This document shows positions 9,760-19,998 of a stretch of 64,000 nt of DNA, one piece after another. A model generated the notes under the pieces. The model saw nothing but the letters and a program-made list of their open reading frames with translations. It made no database searches and was not told where the DNA came from. The stretch comes from Proteles cristata cristata (Eukaryota; Chordata; Mammalia; Carnivora; Hyaenidae), in the NCBI GenBank assembly GCA_017311185.1, contig JAESUZ010002888.1:1612001-1676000 (forward strand). The letters are read 5' to 3'. Positions within the stretch are counted from its first letter, which is position 1. Each line of letters opens with the position of its first letter. The position numbers and the translations under genes were made by a program.

Positions 9760-10545
9760 AGAGAGTTAGACAGAATAAGTACACGAAGAAATATGGACCA
9801 AATGAAAGAACAGGACAAAATCACAGCAAGAGACATAAAAATAGTGAGAAGTAATATGGCTGATAGAGAACGTAACCTAATGGTCACAAGATTGCCACTG
9901 GACTTCAGAAAAGAGTGGAGGGCTTAAGGAAGACCCTTAACAATGAGATAGAAAACACAAACAAGAACCAATCAGAGATGAAGAACTCAATAATTGAATT
10001 TTAAAATACACTAGAGGGAATAAAGAGTAGACTAGGGAAAACAAAAGAACGAAGAAGTGACCTAGAAGAGAGAGCAACAGAAAGAAATCAAGTTGAACAA
10101 GAGAAAGAAAAAGACTAATAAAAACTGAAAATAGGATTTGGGAACTCAGCAATACCATGAAGCATAGTAATATTCACATTATAGAAATCCCAGAAGGAAA
10201 GAAAAATTAGAGAAAAGAGAGAAGAAAATATATTGAAAGAAGCAACCGCTGAAAACGTCCTGAATCTGGAGAAGGAAACAAATCCAGACCAAGGAGGCCC
10301 ACAGATCCCTTTGCAACAAAGTCAATCCAAGGAGGCCCACAGAGAGACACATAGTAATTAAAATGGGGAGAAAATGATACAAAGAGAATTTTAGAAGCAG
10401 AAAAAGAAACAAAAAAATCCACAGTCAATAAGTCTACTCAGCAATGTTTTCACACAGAATAGAAAGAGTATTCAGGCAAAGAAAAGTTAGGGAATTCATG
10501 ACCAAGAAACCAGCCCTACAAGAAATGTTAAAAGGGACTCTTTGA
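9760..10545 (+). pseudogene. Old L1 ORF1 remnant
   Basis: ORF1 of L1 encodes the RNA-binding trimeric chaperone of the retrotransposition particle. Here the tract GGACCAAATGAAAGAACAGG near the start, the RNA-recognition region (GAGGCCCACAGAGAGACACA, AGAATTTTAGAAGCAG) and the terminal codons for ALQEMLKGTL followed by a TGA stop at 10543-10545 are recognisable. Frames are broken by many stops and indels, including an apparent ~25 bp local repeat of CCAAGGAGGCCCACAGA near 10288 and 10327. The start is approximate. It is non-functional and sits in the normal position between 5' UTR and spacer of the old L1. Confidence 0.65.
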
Positions 10546-11228
10546 GAGGAAAGAAAATCCATAAGCAAAAGAAAGAAATGGTGGCGGCATAAAAGCAGTA
10601 AAATGAAGTACATCTATAAAAATCAGTCAAGGGATTCACAAAATAAAAAGATGGAATGTATGATACCATGTACCTAAAGAATGATGGGAGGTAACTGCAG
10701 TAAAAATTTGGTCATTTTAGAATTGGTATAAACTTAAGCAATCATCAAATAAACGTGGACTGCTCTCTGTACAAGATGTTAGATATACAAACCTAATAGT
10801 AACCACAAATCAAAACCCAGTAATAAATATGCAAAAAGCAAAGAGAAAGGAATCCAAGTGTATCACTAAAGAGAGCCAGCACCAATACATAGATCATCCA
10901 AACAGAAAATTAATGAGAAAACTTTATTCTTCATTTCTTATTTCATTGTCTTAATGTAAGGGAAGCTTTAGTGATATTAACTTGACTTAAACATAATTTT
11001 TACACAGACTTTAAAGCTTTCTTAAATTAACATTTTATGTTCTACAGAGTAATTTTATACCGAAATTTATACAAATGCATGCAATTAAAAGTCATTAAAC
11101 TGCATTTAATGGGAGAGTAGAAGTATATGGCTTAAAAAGAAAACTCCTAATGATTACTGGTGTTTATAATTTCTGAAGATTTAGCTCTTTTAAAATTCAC
11201 CCATAGGTATATTGAGGTTTTTTTTTTT

Positions 11229-11453
11229 TAATATTTTTATTTCTAGGAGAGAGAGAGAGAGAGAGAGACAAAGAGAGATAGGGTGAAGAGGGGAGGGTCA
11301 GAGAGAGAGAGGGAGACACAGACTCCGAAATAAGCTCCAGGCTCTGAGCTGGGAGTCAGCACAGACCCCGACGCGGGGCTCGAACCCACTACCGCGAGAT
11401 CATGACCTAAGCGAAAGTCGCACGCTTAACCGACTAAGCCACCCAGGCGCCCC
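11229..11453 (-). mobile_element. Carnivore tRNA-derived SINE, young variant
   Basis: On the minus strand it reads GGGGCGCCTGGGTGGCTTAG with CGAAAGTC/GACTTTCGCTTAGG wording and a CCTAGAAATAAAA tail (plus-strand TTTTTATTTCTAGGAGAGAG). ATTGAGGTTTTTTTTTT flanks both sides (11211 and 11454 onward). Confidence 0.95.
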
Positions 11454-11529
11454 ATTGAGGTTTTTTTTTTAATTGTGCCATTTTTGAGCATTTGTAGGAG
11501 TCCTTGTTATTACATCATTACTACTTTCT

Positions 11530-11758
11530 TTTTTTTTTTAAACATTTTCTTTATTTCTGAGAGAGAGAGAGAGAGAGAGCGTGAGAGCGAGCAGGGGAGG
11601 GTCAGAGAGAGAGGGAGACACAGAATCTGAAACAGGCTCCAAGCTCTGAGCTAGTTGTCAACACAGAGCCCGACGCGGGGCTCAAACCCATGAACCGTGA
11701 GATCATGACCTGAGCTGAAGTCGGCTGCCCAACAAACGGAGCCACCCAGGTACCCCGG
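11530..11758 (-). mobile_element. Carnivore tRNA-derived SINE
   Basis: Minus-strand head GGGGTACCTGGGTGGCTC and tail CAGAAATAAAGAAAATG (plus-strand TTTATTTCTGAGAG). A 17 bp duplication, CATCATTACTACTTTCT at 11513-11529 and CATCATTACTTCTTTCT at 11759-11775, differs at one base. It belongs to the intermediate group with TCAGAAATAAAT tails. Confidence 0.95.
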
Positions 11759-13483
11759 CATCATTACTTCTTTCTAGACCTCGCATAAATATGTATTCTT
11801 ATTAATATGTAAATTAACATATCTCCCTATTTCAAACCTCTGGACACTTTGAGGAAACAAAGACTTTAAATGACACATTGTATCAGATGGATCTACCAGA
11901 TATATTCAGAACATTCCAGTATAAAATGGTGGAGGAATACACATTCTTTTCATGTGCACAGAAACCATTCTCCAGGATAGAGTGCATGTTAGGCCACAAA
12001 ACAAGTTTCAACAAATCAACAATTTTAAAAAGACTGACGTCATACGATGCGTCTTTCCCAACCACAATGCTATGAAACTAGAAATCAACCACAAGAAAAA
12101 AAAATAAAAAGCTGGAAAAATACGATCACATGGAAGTTAAATAGCATGCTACTAAATAATGAAGGTGACAACCAACAAATCAAAGAAGAAATCCAAAAAT
12201 ACATGGACACATAGAAAAATAAAAACATAACAGTCCAAATTTTTAGGATGTAATGAAACTATTCTAAGAGGGAATTTATAGCAATACAGACCTACCTCAG
12301 GTACAAAATTTTCATATAAACAGACTAAGCTTACACATTATGGAGTTAGAAAAAAGAACAAAGCCCAAAACCAACAAAATGAAGGGAATAATAAAGATGA
12401 GAGTGAAAATAAACAAAATAGAAGCTAAAAACAATAGAACAAATCAATGAAACCAGGAGCTGGTTCTTTGGAAAGGACAACAAAATTTATAAAACTTCAG
12501 CCAGACTCATCAAAAATAAAAAGAGAGACAGAGACAGAAAAAGGACTCAAATAAACAAAATCAGATATGAAAGAGGAGAAATAACCACCAATACCACAGA
12601 AATACAAAAGATTATAACACAATATTATGAAAACTTATATGCCAACAAACTGGACAAACTAGAATGAACGGATAAATTCTTAAAAACATATGACCTCCCA
12701 AACTGAATCAAGGAGATTTTAAAAATTTGAATAGCCCAATTACCAGCAGATATTTAATCTGTAACCACACAAATCTCAACAAACAAAACTTCAGAACCAA
12801 CCAGTTTCACAGGTGAATTCTACCAAACATTTAGAGAAGAGTTAATATCAATTCTGCTCAAATCATTCCTAAAATTGAAGAGAAAGAAATGCTTCCAAAT
12901 TCATTCTAAGAGGCCATGATTACCCCCACACCAAAACCAGATAAAGACATGACAAAAAAAAAGAGAACTATAAGCCAATAGCTCTAATGAGCACTGATGC
13001 AAAATCCTCAACAAAATACTGGCAAATTGAATCCAACAACGCATTAAGAACAATTACCACAATCAACTCTGATTTATTCTCGAGAAGCAACAGTGGTTCA
13101 GTATTCACAAAAGAATCAATGTGATACATCAACAAGAGAAAGAATAATAACCATATGATCATTTTAATAGAGTCATAAAAAGTATTTGACAAAGTACAGT
13201 ATCTATTTGTGATAAAACACCCTTAAAAAGATAGGTTTGAAAAGAACATACCTCAACATAATAAAGGCCATACATGAAAAATACAGCCAACAATCTCACT
13301 CAGTAGTGAAAAACTGAGACAGCTTTTCCCTTATTATCAGTAACAAGACAAGGACGTACACTCTCTTTTATTCAACACAATACTGGAAGTACTAGCTACA
13401 GTAATCAGACACAAACACAAAAATAAAAGGCATCCAAACTGGTAAGAAAGAAGTAAAATGCTCAATATTTGCAGATGACATTA

Positions 13484-13546
13484 TACTATATATATCGATA
13501 TATATATAGTATATATATATATATCGATATATCGATATATATATAG
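13484..13546. repeat. Self-complementary TA/CGAT microsatellite
   Basis: About 60 bases of (TA)n interrupted by three TCGATA units, nearly palindromic overall. It arises from the ATACTATATATA-like codons that follow the reverse-transcriptase FADD motif in the old L1. Confidence 0.92.
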
Positions 13547-15023
13547 AAAGTTCTAAAGACTCCACCAAAAAGCTACCAGAAATGACAAATGAATTCAGTA
13601 AGATGGTAGGATACAAAATTAATATAAAGAAATCTACTTCATTTCTATACGCTAATGATGAAGTTAAAAAAATTAAAATAATCCCATTTACAACTGCAGC
13701 TAAAAGAATAAAATACCTAGGAATAAACTAACCAAAGAAGAGAAAGACCTATACTCTGAAAACTACTAAACATTAATAAAAGAAGTTGAAGTTACAAGCA
13801 AATGGAAAAATATTCCAAGTTCATGGATTGGCAGAAAAGTATTATTAAAATGTTCATACTCAAAGCAATCTACAGATTTAATGCAATCCCTATAAAAATG
13901 ATAACAGCATTTTTCACATAACTAAAACAAATAATCCTAAAATTTGTATGCAACCACCAAAGACCCAAATAGATAAAGCAATTCTGAAAAAGAACAACAA
14001 AAGTGGAAGAATAACAATCCCAAATGTCATGATATACTGCAAACCTGTACTAATCAAAACAGTATGATTCTCGCACAAAATCAAGCACTTAGGTCAACAG
14101 AGCAAATTAGAGAGTTCAGAGATAAACCCATGATTATATGGTCACTTAATGTTCAACAAAAGGGACAAGAATATGCAATGGGAAAAAGGCAGTCTCATCA
14201 ACAAATGGCATCGAAAAAACTGAAGAGCTACAGGCAAAAAAATGAAACTGGAACACTTCTTTATACCATATATAAAAAAGAAATTCAAAATGAATTAAAG
14301 ACATATATATGGGGCCTGAAACCATAAAAATCCTAGAATTGAGCACAGACAGTAATGACTCTGAGATAAGCCATAGTAAAAGTTTTCTACATATGTCTCC
14401 TCAGGCAAAGGAAATAAAAACAAAAATAAACTAGCAGGACTACATCAAAATAAGAAGCCTCTGCAGACCAAAGGAAACAATCAATGAAATGAAAGACAAC
14501 CGACTGAATAGAAGATATTTGAAAATCACGTATCAGATGAGGCATTAGCATCCAAAATATATAAAGAATGTGTACAACTCAACACCCCCCCAAAAAAAAT
14601 CCAGTTTAAAAATGGGCAGAAGAGACATTTCTCCAAAGAAGACACACAGATGGCCAACGGACATATGAAAAGATGCTCAACTTGACTCATCATCAGGGAA
14701 ATGTAAATCAAAACCATAATGAGGTATCACTTCACTCCTAGCAGAAGGGCTAAAATCAAAACTACAATCAACAAGTATTGATAAGGATGTGTAGAAAAAG
14801 GAACTTTCTGGTGGGAAAACAAGTGCAACCACTATGGAAAACAGTATGAAGTTTCCTCAAAATATTAAAGATTATGATCCAGTAATTCCACTACTGGCTA
14901 TTTACCCAAAGAATAGAAAAACACTAATTCGAAAGATATATGCATTCCTATGTTTATTGCAGGATTATTTACAATAGCCAAATAATGAAAACTGCCCACA
15001 AGTCTATCGATGAATGAATGAAT

Positions 15024-17110
15024 AAAGAAGGTGTGGTATAGCTGTTATTTAACATAGTGCTGGAAGTCCTAGCGTCAGCAATCAGACAACAAAAGGAAAT
15101 GAAAGGCATCAGAATTGGAAAAGAAGTCAAACTTTCACTTTTCACAGACAACATGATACTCTACATAGAAAACTCGACAGACTCCACCAGAAGCCTATCA
15201 GAACTGATCCATTAATTCAGCAAAGTTGCAGGATACAAAATCAATGTACAGAAATCGGTTGCATTTTTATATACCAATAATGAAGTAACAGAATAATAAT
15301 CAAGAAACTGATCCCTTTCACATTTACACAAAAAAACCATAACATACCTAGGAATAAACCTAACCAAAGGTATTGGAGATCTGTATGATGAAAACTATAG
15401 AAAATTTATGAAATAAATTGAAGAAGATGCAAAGAAATGGAAAAACATTCCATTTTCATGGGTCAGAAGAATGAGTATTGTTAAAATGTCATTACTACCC
15501 AAAGCAATCTACACATTCAACGCAATCCCAATCAAAATTGCACCAGCATTCTTCTCAAAACTAGAACTAACCTAAAATTTGTATGGAAGCACAAAAGACC
15601 CCGAATAGCCAAAGTAATATTGAAGAAGAAAACCGAAACAGGAGGCATCACCATCCCAGACTTTAGCCTCTAGACTACAAAGCTGTAATCATCAAGACAG
15701 TATGGTATTGGCACAAAAACAGACACATAGACCAATGGAATAGAACAGAGAACTCATAATTGGACCCACAAATGTATGGCCAACTAATCTTTGACAAAGC
15801 AGGAAAGAGCATCCAGTGGGAAAAAAAGACAGCCTCTTTAACAGATGGTGTTGGGAGAACTGGACAGCAACATGCAGAAGAATGAAACTAGATCATTTTC
15901 TCATACCATGCACAAAAATAAACTCAAAATGGATAAAGGACCTGAACGTGAGACAGGAAACTATCAACACCCTAGAGGAGAAAGCAGGAAACAACCTCCT
16001 TGACCTCCACCGCAGCAACTTCTTACTTGACACATCCCCAAAAGCAAGGGAATCAAGAGCAAAAATAAACGATTGGGACCTCATCAAGATTAAAAGCTTC
16101 TGCACAGCAAAGGAAACAACCCAGAAAACTAATAGGCAACTGACGGAATGGGAAAAGATAGTTGCAAATGACATATCAGATAAAGGGTTAATATCCAGAA
16201 TCTATAAGGAACTCACCAAACTCCACATCCGAAAAACAAACAACCCAGTGAAGAAATGGGCAGAAGATATGAACAGACACTTCTCCAAAGAGGACATCCA
16301 GATGGCCAACAGACACATGAAACGATGCTCAGCATCCCTCCTCATCAGGGACATACAAATCAAAACCACACTGAGATACCACCTCACGCCAGTCAGAGTG
16401 GCTAAAATGAGCAAATCAGAGAACTCTAGATGCTGGCGAGGATGTGGAGAAACGGGCACCCTCCTACACTGTTGGTGGGAATGTAAACTGGTGCAGCCCC
16501 TCTGGAAAACAGTGTGGAGGTTCCTCAAAAAAATTAACAACAGAACTCCCCTATGACCCAGCAATAGCACTGCTAGGAATTTACCCAAGGGATACAGGAG
16601 TGCTGATGCATAGGGGCACATGTAGCCCAATGTTCATAGGAGCACTCTCAACAACAGCCAAAACATGGAAACAGCCTAAATGTTCATCAATTGAGGAATG
16701 GATCAAGAAGATGTGGTTCATCTATACAATGGAATGATACATGGCAATGAGAAAGAATGAAATCTGGCCATTCATAGCAACGTGGACAGAACTCAAGGGT
16801 GTTATGCTAAGTGAAATAATTCAGGCAGAGAAGGACAGATATCATATGTTTTCACTCATATGTGGAAAAGGAGAAACTTAACAGAGGACCATATGGGAGA
16901 GGAAGGGGAAAAAATAGTTGGTGAGAGGGAGGGAGGCAAACCATGAGACTCTTGAATGCTGAGAAAAAACTGAGGGCTGAGGTGGGTGGGAGAGAGGGGA
17001 AGGGAGGTGATGGGCATGGAGGAGGGCACTTGTTGGGATGAGCACCGGATGTTATATGTAAACCAATCTGACAATAAACTATTTAAGGGAAAAAAAGAAG
17101 GTGTGGTATA
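15024..17110 (+). mobile_element. Younger 5'-truncated L1 with perfect 17 bp duplication
   Basis: AAAGAAGGTGTGGTATA occurs at 15024-15040 and 17094-17110, and the old L1 reads continuously across it (GTGTGGTATA then CATATATACATGGAATAT). The insert 15041-17093 starts within the reverse-transcriptase coding region and ends with the carnivore 3' UTR and CAATAAACTATTTAAGGGAAA. Its tail is short and not a pure A run. Confidence 0.96.
15041..16800 (+). pseudogene. Young L1 ORF2 C-terminal remnant
   Basis: The coding part begins just upstream of the reverse-transcriptase active site. At 15141-15152 the codons give FTDN where functional L1 has FADD, so one catalytic aspartate position is changed. 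Several frame breaks follow before 15800. From 15816 to 16556 a 246-residue frame stays open and holds the C-terminal domain: [27 protein letters not shown] and the cysteine-rich [18 protein letters not shown], ending shortly after. It cannot act in reverse transcription, being truncated and mutated. Compare the more complete antisense copy at 38299-42898. Confidence 0.9.
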
Positions 17111-17495
17111 CATATATACATGGAATATTAGTCATAAAAAAAAGAAGGAAACATTCACATTTGCAATAACCTGGATGGATTTAGAGGGTAGATGTGAAGT
17201 GAAATGCTTCATTCAGAAAAACACAAATACCATATGATTTGCTCATGTGCGGAATTTAAGAAACACACTAATAAACAAAGAAAAAGACAATGACAAAAAA
17301 ACTTAACCTTAATAAGAGAAGAAATTGATGACTACCAGAGGGGAGGCAGGTGGGGGAATGGGTGAAATAGATGAAGGGAACTAAGAGCACACTTTTCATG
17401 ATATGCACGGAACAATGTACAGAATTGCTGAATCACCCCTGAAATTAATATAACACTGTATTGTTAATTATACTGACATCATCTTTAAAAAAACA

Positions 17496-18337
17496 AATTA
17501 TATATTTTACACTGTCAGTACTAATATATTCTAACTAGAATATTCTCAGCAAAATAAAGATATAACTAAGCCAGAGAATGCCATTCATTAGTTATCATGA
17601 TTTCATGGCATTGTTATATTAAAAAATGTGTAAATTGAAACTAAATTAAAAATGGAACACAAAAATAAGGAAGTAGTGACATAAATATGAGAAAAAATAT
17701 GACATGTATATTAATAATCAATAGATTAACAGAAATATTGAGGTATAATAGGGCTTTAAGCAATCCAGAAAGACTCTGCATGTCAGATTTCTAGTACTTT
17801 ATTGTGCAATCCTCTGTATAACTTTTGAAAGAGAGTCAGCTGTAGATAACAGCCAGAACCCTGGAGAGTTAGAAAATGTGGGAAGAGATAACATGTGGCA
17901 CTAACAACGGATAAATTAAAATGTCTAACACAACTTCCTGTAATTTTTTCTGTGATTATTAAAAGTTGATAAAAATTAAAATGAGAGTTTTATATCACTT
18001 ACTAGCAATACTTTTTTTTTTCTATCCAGTTGAGTACTTTGTGGCATTATAAACGATCAACTGGACCTTAAGCAGAGCTCTTCTGAAATAAATTTACAAC
18101 CAGAAGGTCATTCTTATTCAGAAACAAAGAGACTGCTCTTACTGCCACAACATGCTTTGAACATTATTTGATTTTCCATGGTTGGCAAACACAAAACAAA
18201 ATCAGACACATTTTTTAAATACTTGGTAAATACTACAAGCATAAAAATAAAGACAAATATACCTAAAAGACTTTCAAAGTAAAAAAATGGAGTATTTCAA
18301 ACATCAGGCTGAATAAACAGGGAAAAGAATGTCTTTT
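17496..18337. other. Unique AT-rich sequence, nothing recognised
   Basis: No repeat signature, splice-like exon or long open frame is visible. Confidence 0.5.
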
Positions 18338-18560
18338 TAATGCATGATGCTGTGACAACAGAAATATATTTATGGAAAGAAATTAATCTTGACCCCTATC
18401 TCATCCCACACTCAAAATTGAATTTGAGGTGGCTACAGGCCTACATGTAAAAGCTAAAACTATAAAGCTTCTGGACAGAATATAAGACAAGATCTTTAAA
18501 ATGGAACATTTTTACAGTCAAAATTGCAATAAGAAGACCTGATTTTAAGAAAACAAACAA
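18338..18560 (+). mobile_element. L1 ORF2 fragment
   Basis: ATGATGCTGTGACAACAGAA, AATCTTGACCCCTATCTCAT, AAAACTATAAAGCTTCTGGA and AGACCTGATTTTAAGAAAAC follow a mid-to-late L1 ORF2 segment (the part with LDPYLTP and TIKLL). It is old, with no ends preserved. Confidence 0.6.
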
Positions 18561-19597
18561 ATCCCAAGAATTTACTGCTCTTCTCTCCCAAATTAAAAAC
18601 TTAAGATCTACAGCAGTGTAGGACTAGGAGAAAACCAGAAATCATGCCTGAACTATATTATGAAGCAAGAAGACAGAAGCAACCACAGATAGGGTTCAAA
18701 TTCAACGCAGGCAAAGGATGGGACCTTTCAAAACTACATGGACATCTTCCTTTAAAATATCCCAAACAGTGGAAGAGACCCAAGGGTTGATTTGAGAAGA
18801 GTGGGAGACGGGTATGAAGAAGAAACAAACAACTGCAAGAACTATCACAATTTCCCATAGCATTTGTCCCTGGCATGCCAGTTATTTGATTATTTCAGTC
18901 CCTTCTATTCTACTATTCTGCTTACTATCTCAGGATACTAGGAAGCCCACAAATTACATTTTCTACACTTTCCTTCATGCTAGATGAGTTTGGGTTCTAC
19001 CAGTGAAAAGCACTAGAAAAAAAGGAGTTAGAGAGAGAAACTCCTGCTTTCTGCTTCCAGGGGTATTTGGTGTCATGCTATCAGCAGCATGTGGCCCGAG
19101 ATTTGAGTGGCCTTTGAAGTGTCTGCAGTGTCAGTGGTTTACAGTGGCAGCAATGAAGTCCCGTCACAGAACTGCTCTTGGACTCTGGTTTTTCCGCTCC
19201 CTCCTTTCTTATCCCAACAGGATAAAAAGAGCTTCTGACAGTTATTAATACTGGGGATACATCGACTTCCCTCTTCCTCCAACCCTCCTGCAACTTTTAT
19301 AACAAATTCTCCGCAACTGTCTACAGTATTTACAATAATTTCTATGTTCATGCCTGAGTGAGGCTTTTTATGAAAAGTTAGTTTTGCGCATTTGGGAGGA
19401 GAAAGGACAGCACTAGAGCTAAATTAAAGTGACCCCATCAGTACCCTAGAGTGGGGAGAGGGAATACCTCGGCACAGCAGTGACATCTCTATTCTTCATC
19501 TCAGGACACTCTTTAGTTACTTTCCACTTTTAGGTGAGGTGGGAAAAGGAGCACAATGGGAGAAATGCTCAATTGTTGATGAAAAAAAATTCCAAAA
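18561..19597. other. Unique sequence, nothing recognised
   Basis: Composition is more balanced than the surroundings, especially 19000-19300. Overlapping open frames of 70-81 residues occur on both strands there, none recognisable and none with supporting splice or start context. Confidence 0.45.
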
Positions 19598-19738
19598 GCC
19601 ACCCTGTTCAGTTTCCTCATCTTCAAAATGAGCGTAATACTAAAATCTTCACCGCGTCCTTATGAGATTTAAATAAGCAAATACACACAAGCTACTTAGG
19701 GTAGGCACTAAAATATGGAAAGAAATGGCAGTGTTAGG
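19598..19738 (+). repeat. MIR
   Basis: CAGTTTCCTCATCTTCAAAA, TGAGCGTAATACTAAAATC, CTTATGAGATTTAAATAAGC and GGGTAGGCACTA follow the forward MIR core and tail. A young SINE is inserted just downstream. Confidence 0.7.
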
Positions 19739-19751
19739 AGTTGCAGCAGCA

Positions 19752-19985
19752 GGGGCACCTGGGTGGCTTAGTCGGTTAAGCGTCCGATTTTCGCTTAGGT
19801 CATGATCTCGCAGTTCGTGGGTTCGAGCCCCGCATCGGGCTCTGTGCTGACTGCCAGCTCAGAGCCTGGAGCCTGTTTCAGTCTGTGACTCCCTCTCTCT
19901 CTGACCCTCCCCTGCTCACGCTGTCTCTCTCTTTCTCTCTCTCCTAGAAATAAATAAAAATATTAAAAAAAAAAAAAAAAAAAGA
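19752..19985 (+). mobile_element. Carnivore tRNA-derived SINE, young variant
   Basis: Head GGGGCACCTGGGTGGCTTAG, intact B box GGGTTCGAGCCCCG, tail CCTAGAAATAAATAAAAAT followed by a long A run. Flanks AGTTGCAGCAGCA (19739-19751) and AGTTACAGCGGCA (19986-19998) differ at two bases. Confidence 0.95.
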
Positions 19986-19998
19986 AGTTACAGCGGCA

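Larger units (their letters stand above)
10917..11864. other. Non-L1 segment within the old L1, with two SINEs
   Basis: L1 homology stops near 10916 (end of the ORF1-ORF2 spacer) and resumes at 11865 at about residue 155 of ORF2. Removing the two SINEs leaves roughly 470 bp that resembles L1 in neither orientation. Either an insertion with loss of the ORF2 start occurred, or two L1 copies abut across unique DNA. Confidence 0.5.
8183..17495 (+). mobile_element. Old near-full-length LINE-1, host of nested insertions
   Basis: Successive plus-strand parts follow L1 order: a carnivore-type 5' UTR (8183-8699 and 9284-9734), ORF1 (about 9760-10545), the ORF1-ORF2 spacer (10546-10916), ORF2 from the endonuclease domain on (11865 onward), and a 3' UTR ending about 17495. 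It is interrupted by a young L1 (8715-9268), two SINEs (11229-11453 and 11530-11758) and another young L1 (15041-17093). A non-L1 segment (10917-11864 apart from the SINEs) replaces the start of ORF2. Reading frames are heavily broken. The family is L1MA-like by remembered consensus. It could alternatively be two old L1 copies lying head to tail. Confidence 0.7.
11865..17495 (+). pseudogene. Old L1 ORF2 remnant and 3' end, interrupted
   Basis: ORF2 encodes the L1 endonuclease and reverse transcriptase. The remnant begins in the endonuclease domain (codons for DLPDIFRTF near 11890) and runs through the linker and reverse transcriptase, with the catalytic FADD motif at 13468-13479. The C-terminal region is near 14640-14720 and the 3' UTR near 17300-17495. 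Stops and indels are frequent. A TATA/CGAT-type microsatellite has expanded directly after the FADD codons (13484-13546). The piece 15041-17093 inside it is a separate younger insertion. Confidence 0.85.

Noticed and set aside
16202..16630. 142-residue minus-strand open frame
   Set aside because: It is the antisense shadow of L1 ORF2 C-terminal coding sequence. The same antisense frame appears at 38960-39217.
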